Shown in pieces: positions 8,920 through 17,325 of a DNA stretch of 64,000 nt (its first letter is position 1; every line of letters begins with the position of its first letter). Source of the stretch: an uncultured Dialister sp. (GTDB taxonomy: Bacteria > Bacillota > Negativicutes > Veillonellales > Dialisteraceae); contig CAKQBK010000002.1 of the NCBI GenBank assembly GCA_934216155.1, positions 22,784 to 86,783 of the forward strand, given 5' to 3'. Below the pieces are notes generated by a model that worked only from the letters and a program-made list of their open reading frames with translations, was not told where the DNA came from and ran no database searches. A program made the position numbers and the translations under genes.

Positions 8920-9637
8920 AGACATGTTTCACGGGAAACTAAAAAGCAGTGAGAAGTTAGAAGTGAGAAGTTAGAAATGGTGGAAGGGGCGCACAACTTA
9001 TAAAGCGCCCTAATACCCTAATGCTGTTAAGTTAAGGATTTGCGTTAGTAGGTATGATTCCACTAGTAGTGACAGGTTACTCAAGTTTCTAAGGCTTCTC
9101 AGGTTGCTCAGGTTCTCCGAATGTGCCGATAGACGCTAGCGTCATTAGCTCATTCGAGAAACGTGAGAAACTTAAGTAGCCTGAGAAACCTGAGAAACCT
9201 GAGTAACCTTGCATCAGCAGAAATCACCGCATATTTCGCTTAACTTAACAGCATTGCCTAATACCCCATTTTATATTTCTGTTTTGATAGCGATAGGTTT
9301 CACGTGAAACAATATGCATAAAGGTTATTATTTTGCTGTATACATTTTCTGACATGGAAGATGTATGGCTAGTGATAAGGTTACATAGGGTTATAAAAGG
9401 TTATGGGAAAACCGGTAGCCTCATAACCTTTTATAACCCTTATAAGCTAGTCACTTGCGGTAGCAGGAAATGTTTCACGTGAAACATGGTTCTTGTTTTT
9501 TTCAAATGTGCTAATAGATGGTAGCGTTTTTATCTCATTCGAGAAACCTGAGAAACTTGAGAACCCTTAGCAACCTGAGAAACCTTTATATCAGCAGGGA
9601 GCACTGCATGTTTCTTACAGAGAAGGGGGGGAACATC
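8920..9637. repeat. Nested repeats that split the pil operon
   Basis: Hybrid parS 8925, heptad tail and C2 block (about 8943-9018 plus 9257-9285), which is interrupted by a full block B (9019-9256); then parS variant 9296, block A (about 9315-9470), perfect parS 9471 and a partial block B (about 9500-9610). pilC begins behind a run of G residues serving as ribosome site. Confidence 0.85.
9019..9256. mobile_element. Block B element (MITE-like) with 10-bp target duplication
   Basis: 238-bp non-coding imperfect palindrome. Ends TAATGCTGTTAAGTTAAG and its complement; arms are tandem 9-mers of AGGTTNCTC type; centre GACGCTAGCGTC. Direct 10-bp repeats CCTAATACCC flank it at 9009-9018 and 9257-9266, and joining the flanks restores an intact C2 block as seen elsewhere. 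That makes it a transposed element without its own transposase. Confidence 0.8.
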
Positions 9638-10834
9638 ATGAAACATTTCCATTACCGTGCTTACGATGAGGCGGGGCGGTTGGTGGACGGGACCCTTTGG
9701 AAAGAATCGGTGCTGGAGGCTCGGCGGGAGTTGTATGCTCGGGAGCTACATCTGATTCGGCTGGAAGAAGAGCAGACGAAGTCCCATTGGTTTCCCGTGA
9801 AACATCCCTTTTCCTCTCGGCGGCAGTTGATTTTGCTCTGTTCTTCCTGGGCGTCGCTTTTGGAAGCGGGGCTCACCATGACGGACAGTTTGGCATTGTT
9901 GCAAAACCAATTGGAACCGGCGGAAAAGAAGTGTCTGCAGCAGATCATTGAACAAATTTCGACAGGCCATACGGTGTGGGAAAGTTTCATGCAGAGCCAA
10001 AGCTTTCCGCCCTTTTTTATTTCCTTACTCCAAGTGGGAGAAATGACTGGTACGTTGCCGCGGGAATTGCTTCGTGGGGCCGCCTACTATGAAAAGGAAG
10101 AAGCGTTCCTTCGAAAAATCAAACGCACTTTGGCCTATCCTTTATTTGTGCTGGCCTTTTCATTGGCGGTGCTGGTGGTGATTCTCACTTTTATTTTGCC
10201 TTCGTTTCAATTGTTGTTTCAAACCTTACAAATCGATCTCCCTTTGGGTGCCCAATGGGCGCTGGCAGTTGGATTATTTCTCAAACAATGGGGCACCATG
10301 GGAAGCGTTCTGTTTCTCTGTGTGTTACTTTTGGGATTGCTTTGGGGACAAACGAAAAGCGGAAAAGAAACGCTCACTTTGTGGCTTTATGGTTTCCGAT
10401 TTTACCGGCGACTTCTTCTGATTCGTTTTTGTCTCACTTTATCAGCACTGCTAGAAAGTGGGAAAACATTGGCGGAAGCGCTGGAAGACACCAAGCAGGT
10501 GGTGGGAAATAAAAAAGCCATGCAATCCATTTCTTATATGAAGGAGCAGATCCAGAAAGGGGCTCCTTTTTCGGATGTGTTAGCAAAAAGCGGATTTTCC
10601 TATTCGTTTCCTTTGCTTCAACAGCTCTGTCAGGTGGGTATGGAAAGCGGAGAACTTCCGAAATTTTTATCCCAGGCGGCCTACATGATGGCGGCGGAAG
10701 CAGAACGAAAACTGGCTCGCTTCCGGGCCATATTGGAACCGACCCTATTGCTCTTCGTAGGCGGCATCACCGCCCTCATTATTTTCTCCGTCATGCTGCC
10801 CGTGTTTCAGGCGGCAGGAAGACATCTAGTATAA
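9638..10834 (+). CDS. pilC: Type IV pilus / type II secretion inner-membrane platform protein (PilC/GspF)
   Basis: 398 residues; the platform on which the PilB and PilT motors act. Two GspF cytoplasmic repeats (about 60-185 and 265-385) separated by membrane segments (about 165-190 and 215-250) and a C-terminal membrane helix (ILEPTLLLFVGGITALIIF). I chose the ATG at 9638, which follows AGAAGGGGGG and begins MKHFHYRAYDEAG as in the family; an upstream in-frame ATG at 9518 would translate repeat DNA. A hybrid parS lies within codons 51-56. Separated from pilT by ~720 bp of repeats. No pilin or prepilin peptidase gene is in the window. Confidence 0.92.
   Translation: MKHFHYRAYDEAGRLVDGTLWKESVLEARRELYARELHLIRLEEEQTKSHWFPVKHPFSSRRQLILLCSSWASLLEAGLTMTDSLALLQNQLEPAEKKCLQQIIEQISTGHTVWESFMQSQSFPPFFISLLQVGEMTGTLPRELLRGAAYYEKEEAFLRKIKRTLAYPLFVLAFSLAVLVVILTFILPSFQLLFQTLQIDLPLGAQWALAVGLFLKQWGTMGSVLFLCVLLLGLLWGQTKSGKETLTLWLYGFRFYRRLLLIRFCLTLSALLESGKTLAEALEDTKQVVGNKKAMQSISYMKEQIQKGAPFSDVLAKSGFSYSFPLLQQLCQVGMESGELPKFLSQAAYMMAAEAERKLARFRAILEPTLLLFVGGITALIIFSVMLPVFQAAGRHLV
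9789..9804 (+). promoter_or_regulatory. parS-like hybrid site inside pilC
   Basis: GGTTTCCCGTGAAACA within the coding sequence (encoding FPVKH). It matches 14 of 16 parS bases. It sits in a variable stretch between the N-terminal segment and the first GspF repeat. Confidence 0.5.
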
Positions 10835-11103
10835 AAACAATTAGGAATGAGCAATTAGGAATGAGGAATGAAGGCGGCGAGCCTTCGAGTTACTCTTATA
10901 CGGATTGCGGGCAAATAGCAAGATTCCTTTTTATATAGCTCGCCGAAAATGTGAAACAGTTATCATTATGTTTCACGTGAAACATGGTGGATAAAATATT
11001 ATGGGGCGCTTCTTAAGTTGTGCGCCCCTTCCACCATTCCTCATTCCTAATTGCTCATTCCTAATTATTCTTTCCTAGCGGTATAAAAGAAAGGAGTCCC
11101 CCT
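10835..11103. repeat. C1 - perfect parS - reversed C2 island
   Basis: C1 with tail (about 10840-10960), perfect parS at 10969, reversed C2 and tail (about 11000-11080), then the AAAGGAG ribosome site of the next gene. Confidence 0.85.
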
Positions 11104-11754
11104 ATGCAGGCTGTGATTTTTGATATGGATGGTACGCTTTTTGATACGGAAGCGTTGTTTCAGAAAGAATGGAATGCCATCGCGAAAGAACGGGGCGTGG
11201 CCCTTTCTGATTCTTTTAAATATGAAATTTGTGGCACCAGCGGGGAGGCCATGAATCGAGTCATTGAGGCCCACTACGGCGTCACTGATGGCCATGAGAT
11301 CCAGTGGGAGTGCAAACGGAGAGTGGCAGCGGCCCTGGCAAAACATGTGCCACTCAAACCGGGGTGCAAGGAAATTTTGGACTATTTCTATAAGAAACAC
11401 ATCTCCATGGCCATCGGAAGTAGCAGCCGGAAGGAATTGATTGAAAGCAATCTGGAAATCAGTGGTTGCAGAAAATATTTCCAAGCCATTGCCAGCGGAG
11501 ATGAAATTGAACACGGCAAACCGGCACCGGACATTTTCCTTCTGGCGGCAAAACGACTGGGAGCCGATCCCAAAGATTGCTACGTCTTCGAAGACAGCCC
11601 CAACGGCATCCGCGCCGCCTACGCCGCAGGGATGAAACCGATTCTCGTGCCAGACCTTATGCCAGTCACAGACGAAATGCAGAACATGTGTGATCACATT
11701 TTTCAAACATTGGATGAAGCGGTAGGAGTATTAAAGTTAGGAGTTAGGAGTTAG
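11104..11754 (+). CDS. HAD-superfamily phosphatase (beta-phosphoglucomutase-like)
   Basis: 216 residues. HAD motif I with the nucleophile Asp (FDMDGTLFDTE, residues 7-17), a helical cap typical of subclass I, motif II Ser (GSSSRKE) with Lys, and motifs III/IV (KPAPDIF, VFEDSPNG). It resembles sugar-phosphate phosphatases and beta-phosphoglucomutases, but substrate cannot be told. The last ten or so codons (LKLGVRS and stop) are read from repeat DNA of the TTAGGAGTTAGGAGT type, so the original C-terminus was probably replaced or extended. AAAGGAG lies upstream of the ATG. Confidence 0.85.
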   Translation: MQAVIFDMDGTLFDTEALFQKEWNAIAKERGVALSDSFKYEICGTSGEAMNRVIEAHYGVTDGHEIQWECKRRVAAALAKHVPLKPGCKEILDYFYKKHISMAIGSSSRKELIESNLEISGCRKYFQAIASGDEIEHGKPAPDIFLLAAKRLGADPKDCYVFEDSPNGIRAAYAAGMKPILVPDLMPVTDEMQNMCDHIFQTLDEAVGVLKLGVRS

Positions 11755-12033
11755 GAATTAGGAGTGGTGGAAGGGGCGCACAAAATTTGGAAGCGCCCCA
11801 ATACCCCTTTTTATATTTTATTGTTGATACGGATAGAGTCATGTTTCACGTGAAACATGACTCTATCCAATCTCCGGTCTCGGCGAGCTATATAAAAAGA
11901 AAACATCCTACTTGAGATATATTGGTATAAGAGCAATTCGAGGGCTCGCCGCCTTCACTCCTCACTCCTAATTTCTCACTGCTTTTTTTAGTTTCCCGTG
12001 AAACATGACGCTATTTATAAAAGGAGAAAATAT
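11755..12033. repeat. C2 - perfect parS - reversed C1 - hybrid parS island
   Basis: C2 with tail (about 11735-11820), perfect parS 11842, reversed C1 with tail (about 11880-11985) and hybrid parS 11990, followed by the tex ribosome site (AAAAGGAG). Confidence 0.85.
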
Positions 12034-14208
12034 ATGAAACCTTCAGATATCCCACAGATCATTGCGAAAGAGTTGTCCATCCGTCCCCATCAGGTAGAGA
12101 AGACCATGGAGCTTTTGGATGAGGGAAATACGGTGCCGTTTATTGCCCGGTACCGGAAGGAAGTGACCGGGTCGCTCATTGATGAGCAGATTCGTACCGT
12201 TGAGGAACGGCTCGCCTATCTTCGGAATTTCGTGAAGCGACAAGAAGAAATTCTGAATAAAATTGAAGAACAGGGCAAGCTCACGCCGGCTTTACAAACG
12301 AAAATTGAACAGGCACAGAAGTTACAGGAATTGGAAGATTTGTATCTTCCATACAAGCAGAAGCGGGCTACCCGTGCGTCGAAGGCAAAAGAAAAAGGAT
12401 TGGAACCGCTCGCCAAAGCCATGATGGCCCAGAAGGAAAAGGCAGGAAATGCTATTTCCTTTGCTAAGAAATTTGTGAATTCAGAAAAAGGCGTAGAAAC
12501 AGCAGAAGAAGCGCTGGAAGGGGCGCGGGATATTTGTGCCGAAGCCATCATGGAAGAAGCAGCGCTTCGACAGACCATGCGTGAAAAGATTTGGAAACGG
12601 GCCAAAGTGCAGACCGAATTGGTGAAAACTGCAGAAGGAGCGGACCGGTTTCAGATGTATGATGGCCGCGAAGAACCGGCTTGCCATATGCCGTCCCATC
12701 GCGTGCTGGCAGTGGATCGAGGGGAAAAACTGGGATGTCTCAAAGTCCGTGTAGATTATGACACCGAAGACGCCGTGGAATGGATTTTCCGGCAGGTTTT
12801 CAAAGGGCCTTCTATTTTCAAAAATGAACTTCATGAAGCCGTAGAAGATGGGTACAAGCGACTGCTATTTCCGGCTCTCGAAAGAGAAGTCCGCAATCGA
12901 CTCACCGAAGAGGCGGAAAAACAAGCCATTCACATTTTCGGCGTCAATCTGAAACAGCTTCTCCTCCAGCCGCCGTTGACTGGATACACCGTCATGGGCC
13001 TCGACCCAGGATATCGCACGGGCTGCAAAATGGCCGTGGTGGATCCTACGGGCCGCGTCATCGACCACGGGGTGCTGCAGGTCACGAAAAGTGAAGGGGA
13101 AAAATTGGCGTCGGAAAAGAAAGTGCTATCTCTCATTCGCAAACACCACGTGACGCTCCTTTCTATTGGCAATGGTACTGCCTCTTACGAAACGGAACAA
13201 TTTGCGGCAGGGCTGATTCAGAAATACCATTTGTCTGATGTGCATTATCTCATCACCAGCGAAGCGGGGGCTTCTGTATATTCGGCGTCCAAACTGGCGA
13301 AAGAAGAACTGCCCGAATACGACGTCACTATTCGCGGGGCTGTTTCCATTGCCCGCCGCGTGCAGGATGCGTTGGCAGAATTGGTGAAAATCGACCCGAA
13401 AGCCATCGGCGTGGGACAATACCAGCACGACGTGAACCAGAAAGAACTGGCTGCCGCACTCGATGCGGTGATTGAAACTGTGGTGAACCATGTGGGGGTG
13501 GACCTCAATACTGCCAGTCCGTCCCTCTTGTCCCACATCGCTGGTATCAGCAGCGCCGTGGCGAAAAATATTGTGGCCTATCGTGATGAAAATGGATCCT
13601 TTGCGAACCGGCGGCAGCTTCTCAAAGTGGCACGGTTGGGACCATCGGCATACACCCAGTGTGCCGGATTCCTTCGTATTCGCGGCGGGAAAAATCCTTT
13701 CGATAACACATCCATTCATCCCGAATCCTACGACTTGGCGAAACAAATTCTGTTCCATTTCGGCATGACAGAAAAAGATTTGGGAAATAAGAAATCCTTG
13801 GAAGCTTTGGCAGTGAAACGGCCCTTGATTGACGAAAAGAAATTGGCCGAAGAACTCCACGCTGGGCTTCCCACCGTTCATGATATCCTGGACGCTCTGG
13901 TCAGCCCTGGCCGAGATCCCAGAAGCGACCTGCCGCTTCCCATGACCCGCCAGAGCCTCACCGATTTGTCAGAACTCAAAGTGGGTACCATTCTGAAAGG
14001 CACCGTCAGAAATATCACCGACTTCGGGGCTTTCGTCGATATCGGCCTCCATGATGACGGATTGGTACACGTGTCCGAAATGGCCAAGAAAAGAGTCAAA
14101 CATCCCACCGATGTGGTGTCTGTAGGGGATATTGTGGACGTTATGGTCATTAGCGTAGACGAAAAAAGAAATCGAATCGGCCTGTCGATGAAGAGAGTGG
14201 AAAAGTAA
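12034..14208 (+). CDS. tex: Tex family RNA-binding transcription accessory protein
   Basis: 724 residues, full length. Order: helical N-terminal Tex domain (VPFIARYRKEVTGSLIDEQI), YqgF/RNase H-like domain (VMGLDPGYRTGCK), helix-hairpin-helix region (VGVDLNTASPSLLSHIAGIS) and C-terminal S1 RNA-binding domain (GTVRNITDFGAFVDIG). Tex binds nucleic acid and contacts transcription elongation complexes; its exact role is not settled. Start at 12034 has AAGGAG seven bases upstream; an in-frame upstream ATG at 11998 lies in a parS site and is unlikely. Confidence 0.96.
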   Translation: MKPSDIPQIIAKELSIRPHQVEKTMELLDEGNTVPFIARYRKEVTGSLIDEQIRTVEERLAYLRNFVKRQEEILNKIEEQGKLTPALQTKIEQAQKLQELEDLYLPYKQKRATRASKAKEKGLEPLAKAMMAQKEKAGNAISFAKKFVNSEKGVETAEEALEGARDICAEAIMEEAALRQTMREKIWKRAKVQTELVKTAEGADRFQMYDGREEPACHMPSHRVLAVDRGEKLGCLKVRVDYDTEDAVEWIFRQVFKGPSIFKNELHEAVEDGYKRLLFPALEREVRNRLTEEAEKQAIHIFGVNLKQLLLQPPLTGYTVMGLDPGYRTGCKMAVVDPTGRVIDHGVLQVTKSEGEKLASEKKVLSLIRKHHVTLLSIGNGTASYETEQFAAGLIQKYHLSDVHYLITSEAGASVYSASKLAKEELPEYDVTIRGAVSIARRVQDALAELVKIDPKAIGVGQYQHDVNQKELAAALDAVIETVVNHVGVDLNTASPSLLSHIAGISSAVAKNIVAYRDENGSFANRRQLLKVARLGPSAYTQCAGFLRIRGGKNPFDNTSIHPESYDLAKQILFHFGMTEKDLGNKKSLEALAVKRPLIDEKKLAEELHAGLPTVHDILDALVSPGRDPRSDLPLPMTRQSLTDLSELKVGTILKGTVRNITDFGAFVDIGLHDDGLVHVSEMAKKRVKHPTDVVSVGDIVDVMVISVDEKRNRIGLSMKRVEK

Positions 14209-14397
14209 ACGGATGGAGTTATGTTTCACGGGAAACATGAAAAGCAGTGAGGAGTTAGGAATGAGGAGTGAGGAGTGGTGGCGGCGAGCACATCGAATTG
14301 CTCTTATACCGATTTGATGTAAAAGGTGAGATTTCTTTTTATATAGCTCGCCGAAAAAGCGAAACGGATATCGACATGTTTCACGTGAAACATTTTC
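14209..14397. repeat. parS - C1 - parS island downstream of tex
   Basis: Hybrid parS 14222, heptad tail and C1 (about 14238-14355), perfect parS 14377. The right end of this parS abuts the -35 of the first antitoxin RNA. Confidence 0.85.
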
Positions 14398-14432
14398 TTG
14401 CCTCTAGTGAAAAATAGTGCTATCATGAAGGT

Positions 14433-14511
14433 GCATAAGGATGTAAGAAATCATGGTGCACAAAAGAACGAACCCCTAGAAGATCCGCAATATCTTCTAG
14501 GGGTTCTTCTT
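14433..14511 (+). ncRNA. Antitoxin RNA of type I module 1 (predicted)
   Basis: A strong promoter (TTGCCT at 14398-14403, 17 bp, TATCAT at 14421-14426) drives a short RNA ending at a hairpin (AACCCCTAGAAGAT... TTCTAGGGGTT, about 14469-14511) that works as terminator in both directions. It converges on the small toxin gene on the other strand, the arrangement of Fst/RNAII-type modules. No reading frame. Confidence 0.7.
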
Positions 14512-14555
14512 GTTCAAAGCACAAGCGCGCTTAGGCTTATCACAAACTGCGTAAA

Positions 14556-14645
14556 CTATCGGTCAAACCATTTGCAGAGATAGTAAGATACTATACTCGC
14601 CGCAACCGAGATTAAAAAGGATGTAAAAATATCTTGCATGTTCAT
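14556..14645 (-). CDS. Small hydrophobic toxin-like peptide, Fst/Ldr-type (29 aa)
   Basis: Begins MNMQDIFTSF, has one membrane helix (LISVAASIVSYY) and ends in the charged tail CKWFDR typical of Fst-like type I toxins. A GGAGG ribosome site lies six bases upstream and a consensus TATAAT at 14700-14705 (minus strand) heads the mRNA, which runs convergently into the antitoxin terminator. Such peptides disturb the membrane when the antitoxin RNA is lost. An ATG two codons downstream could also be the start. Second copy at 15579-15662. Confidence 0.75.
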   Translation of the reverse strand: MNMQDIFTSFLISVAASIVSYYLCKWFDR

Positions 14646-14705
14646 GGTACACCTCCTTCTGCCACGATTTCCGTGAGAGGAGTGCAGTGTGACGAATGTA
14701 TTATA

Positions 14706-14964
14706 GCATGACAGAGAGAAATGTTTCACGTGAAACATTGGTGGAAGGGGTATGCTTCTGCTGATTTCTATTTCTAACAGGAAGGAGATTTCATTAGTGT
14801 CAAGGTTAAAAGGGGTATAAAGGGTTATGGGAAAATATGGTCATTTCATAACCTTTTATACCCTTTTACCTATCAGATACATGATATGTGAAATAGAAGG
14901 AAGCGTAGAGTATAACCTGTCCGAAGGGCTAAGCTTTATCCTCTTGTTTCCCGTGAAACATTTT
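14706..14964. repeat. Perfect parS, diverged block A and hybrid parS between toxin modules
   Basis: Perfect parS 14722, a block A variant (about 14750-14944, with ACAAGGTTAAAAGGGGTATAAAG arms and a GCCCGAAGGGCT-like right part), hybrid parS 14945. Confidence 0.75.
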
Positions 14965-15000
14965 CTTGCCTCTAGTGAAAAATAGTGCTATCATATGGGC

Positions 15001-15081
15001 AGGCGAAACGTTGTAAAAAGCCGTAATACACAAAAGAACGAACCCCATGAAGATGGACCAGATCTTCATGGGGTTCTTCTT
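15001..15081 (+). ncRNA. Orphan antitoxin RNA (module 2, toxin lost)
   Basis: Same promoter as module 1 (TTGCCT 14966-14971, 17 bp, TATCAT 14989-14994) and same kind of bidirectional terminator (about 15039-15081, AACCCCATGAAGAT stem). Downstream the sequence follows the other modules only through the GCACAAGCGC-like stretch and then meets a decayed parS (15128); no toxin frame or toxin promoter remains. Confidence 0.65.
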
Positions 15082-15416
15082 GTTTAAAGTACAAGCGCAC
15101 TTAGAATTGCTGATGGGTAACTTCTTATGCTTCCCGTGAAACATTGGTGGAAGGGGTATGCTTCTGCTGATTTCTATTTCTTACATGAAGAAGATTTCAT
15201 TGGTGTCAAGGTTAAAAGGGGTATAAAGGGTTATGGGAAAATATGGTCATTTCATAACCTTTTATACCCTTTTACCTATCAGATACATGATATGTGAAAT
15301 AGAAGGAAGCATAGAGTATAACCTGCCTGAAGGGCTAACCTTTATCCGCATGTTTCACGTGAAACATGACAATAGCGGAGCCATCTCTAGTGATAAGTTT
15401 CACGTGAAACATTTTC
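15082..15416. repeat. Block A copy and parS sites between modules 2 and 3
   Basis: Decayed parS 15128, block A (about 15144-15350) nearly identical to the copy at 14750, perfect parS 15351, and parS variant AGTTTCACGTGAAACA at 15396 which touches the -35 of the next antitoxin RNA. The module-plus-repeat unit therefore looks duplicated in tandem. Confidence 0.75.
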
Positions 15417-15451
15417 TTGCTTCCATAGAAAAATAGTGCTACTATATGAAT

Positions 15452-15532
15452 AGGCAAAATGTTACAAAAAGCCATAATGCACAAAGAACGAACCCCTATG
15501 AAATTCTGCGAAAATTTCATAGGGGTTCTTCT
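15452..15532 (+). ncRNA. Antitoxin RNA of type I module 3 (predicted)
   Basis: Promoter TTGCTT (15417-15422), 17 bp, TACTAT (15440-15445); terminator hairpin about 15488-15532 (AACCCCTATGAAAT stem). Converges with the toxin mRNA of 15579-15662. Confidence 0.7.
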
Positions 15533-15578
15533 TGTTCAAAGCACAAGCGCGCTTAGGCTTATCACAAACTGCCATGAA

Positions 15579-15662
15579 TCATCGGTCAAGCCATTTGCAG
15601 AGGTAGTGCGAAACTACGCTTGCCACGACCGAAATTAAAAATGTTACAAAAATATTCTCCAT
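15579..15662 (-). CDS. Small hydrophobic toxin-like peptide, Fst/Ldr-type (27 aa)
   Basis: Paralogue of the 14556 peptide: MENIFVTF start, membrane helix [13 protein letters not shown], tail CKWLDR. GGAGG ribosome site and minus-strand TATAAT at 15717-15722 with the same leader (ACTGCACTCCTCTCACGG). The leader and promoter are almost identical to module 1, indicating a recent duplication. Confidence 0.75.
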   Translation of the reverse strand: MENIFVTFLISVVASVVSHYLCKWLDR

Positions 15663-15758
15663 AATACACCTCCTTCTGTCACGATTTCCGTGAGAGGAGT
15701 GCAGTGTGACGAATGTATTATAGCATGGCAGAGAGAAATGTTTTACGTGAAACATGTC

Positions 15759-15860
15759 TTTACAAAAAACTATACAAACTGCTATAATACAAAGCACATA
15801 TCAATTGGGAGTCCAAAGCCGGACGAGAATAGCGAGAGCTGTTTTCGTGCGGCTTTTTGT
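15759..15860 (+). ncRNA. Possible short RNA or attenuator upstream of gltB remnant
   Basis: Promoter TTTACA (15759-15764), 18 bp, TATAAT (15783-15788), then a hairpin of AAAGCCGGACGA with TCGTGCGGCTTTTT (about 15815-15860), a convincing terminator. The product would be about 65 nt. It could be a stand-alone RNA or the attenuated leader of the former gltB. It is divergent from the toxin promoter at 15717. Confidence 0.45.
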
Positions 15861-15867
15861 GTAGGAA

Positions 15868-15992
15868 AGGCAGGTTGCTTAGGCTTCAGAGGTTTCTTAG
15901 GTTGCTCAGGTTATAGTGAAGGATACGGTATGAGTCACTATCACCTGAGGTACCTGAGAAACTTGAGTAACTCGAGAAACTTGTCCAAAGGA
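15868..15992. repeat. Partial block B upstream of the gltB remnant
   Basis: Arms with 9-bp units (AGGTTGCTTAGGCTTCAGAGG and CTGAGAAACTTGAGTAACTCG) survive but the palindromic termini and GCTAGC centre do not. An AAAGGAG ribosome site for the remnant follows. Confidence 0.6.
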
Positions 15993-16001
15993 GAATGGAC
16001 T

Positions 16002-16585
16002 ATGAAGAAGTGGAGAGATTTACCGCAGCCGCAGGGGCTTTATGATCCCTGGAATGAACATGATGCATGTGGGATTGGATTTGTGGCGCACATCAAAGGG
16101 AAGCGGTCTTATAGTATTGTAGATGATGCATTGAAGATTCTGGAAAATCTGAAGCACCGCGGCGGGGAAGGTGCGGACCAGAAAAGTGGTGATGGCGCAG
16201 GGATTTTGACACAGATTCCTCTGGAACCGTAGTCATTCTGGGCGAAACCGGAAAGAACTTCGGCGCAGGCATGTCCGGCGGCGTGGCCTACGTACTGGAT
16301 CTGGATGAAAAACGGTGCAACACCGAACTGATTCATCTGACTGTCATTGAAGAAGAACCGGAAAGAGAAACACTGCGTCATCTCATCGAAACCCACTACC
16401 TGGTCACCCATAGCCGCAAAGCCGAAGCCATCCTAGCCCGTTGGAACGCCTACGCGCCGCGGTTCACCAAAGTGATTCCGAAAGAATACGAAGCCATGGA
16501 AAAAGAAATCCAAAAAGCCATGGCAGAAGGGGCGAGTCGAGAAGATGCCGTGCGGATGGCTTATGAGAAGAAGTTTGGGAAGTAG
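16002..16585 (+). pseudogene. gltB: Glutamate synthase large subunit, internal deletion
   Basis: The first ~76 codons match the N-terminus of glutamate synthase ([20 protein letters not shown], with the catalytic Cys region, then [19 protein letters not shown]). The reading frame then stops at TAG near 16231, and from about 16225, one frame over, the C-terminal GXGXG domain follows ([24 protein letters not shown] to the stop at 16585). Roughly 1,300 central codons, including the FMN/iron-sulphur synthase domain, are gone, with a frame shift at the junction near 16225. Start and ribosome site (AAAGGAG) are intact. No gltD partner is present. The gene cannot make an active enzyme. Confidence 0.88.
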
Positions 16586-17325
16586 AGAAAACAGTGAGGA
16601 GTTAGGAATGAGGAGTGAGGAGTGGAGGCGGCGAGCACGTCGCCTTGCTCTTATACCGATTGGATTTCAATAGCAAGATTCCTTTTTATATAGCTCGCCG
16701 AAAATGTGAAACAGATATAGTCATGTTTCACGTGAAACATTTTTTTCTGTATGAAAAATAGCGATAGCATCTCTATCGTCATTTCGACCGGTCGTATTCA
16801 TGCTTAATGCCAAGGAAGCTATGAAATACGATGTGCATCTGAGTGGAGAAATCTTGCAGCAACAGCGGTAAGGGCTTACGGAATCAAATCACAACGGTGA
16901 GACGACACTTCGAGCAAAGCGAGAAGAGCAGCTCTAGCGAGCTGCCATGATATGTGTCATCTAGCCCTTCCCGCTAATGCTTTGAGTCCCTCGACTACGC
17001 TCGGGATGACGAGGACTCTTCTACACATCCAGTTTCATTACTTTTGAATCATCATGTACAAATACGACCGGTCGAAATGACGTAGTGATGATAACGGCAG
17101 TGTCTATTAGTATGTTTATAGTGATCTATCGTGGATGGTCTAATATTTGTAGACATGTTTCACGTGAAACATTGGCTAAAAAGTTATGAAGGATGATGAG
17201 AATACAGGTAATCCCATAACCTTTTATACCCTTTTCTCTATCCGAATATATGGTATGTGAAACTATTGGAATCATAGAGCATACCCTGCCCGAAGGGCTA
17301 CCCTTTTCATACATGTGGTAAAAGG
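16586..17325. repeat. C1, parS, block G and partial block A
   Basis: Heptad tail and C1 (about 16588-16705); perfect parS 16724; block G (about 16775-17090), an inverted repeat whose ends read CATTTCGACCGGTCGTATT and its complement, enclosing a GGAGAAATCTTGC-like sequence and several smaller hairpins; perfect parS 17156; partial block A (about 17172-17310). No gene seen. Confidence 0.75.

Noticed and set aside
9518-9637. Forty-residue N-terminal extension of PilC
   Set aside because: It translates block B repeat units (NLRNLRTLSNLRNL); the G-rich ribosome site and family N-terminus are at 9638.
11998-12033. Upstream start for tex within the parS site
   Set aside because: The ATG at 12034 has a proper AAGGAG and begins at the conserved N-terminus; the extension codes parS-derived residues.
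14706-15411. Possible CRISPR array from regularly spaced repeats
   Set aside because: Repeats are palindromic blocks of 150-240 bp with conserved interiors, spacing is irregular, there are no unique spacers of constant length and no cas genes.
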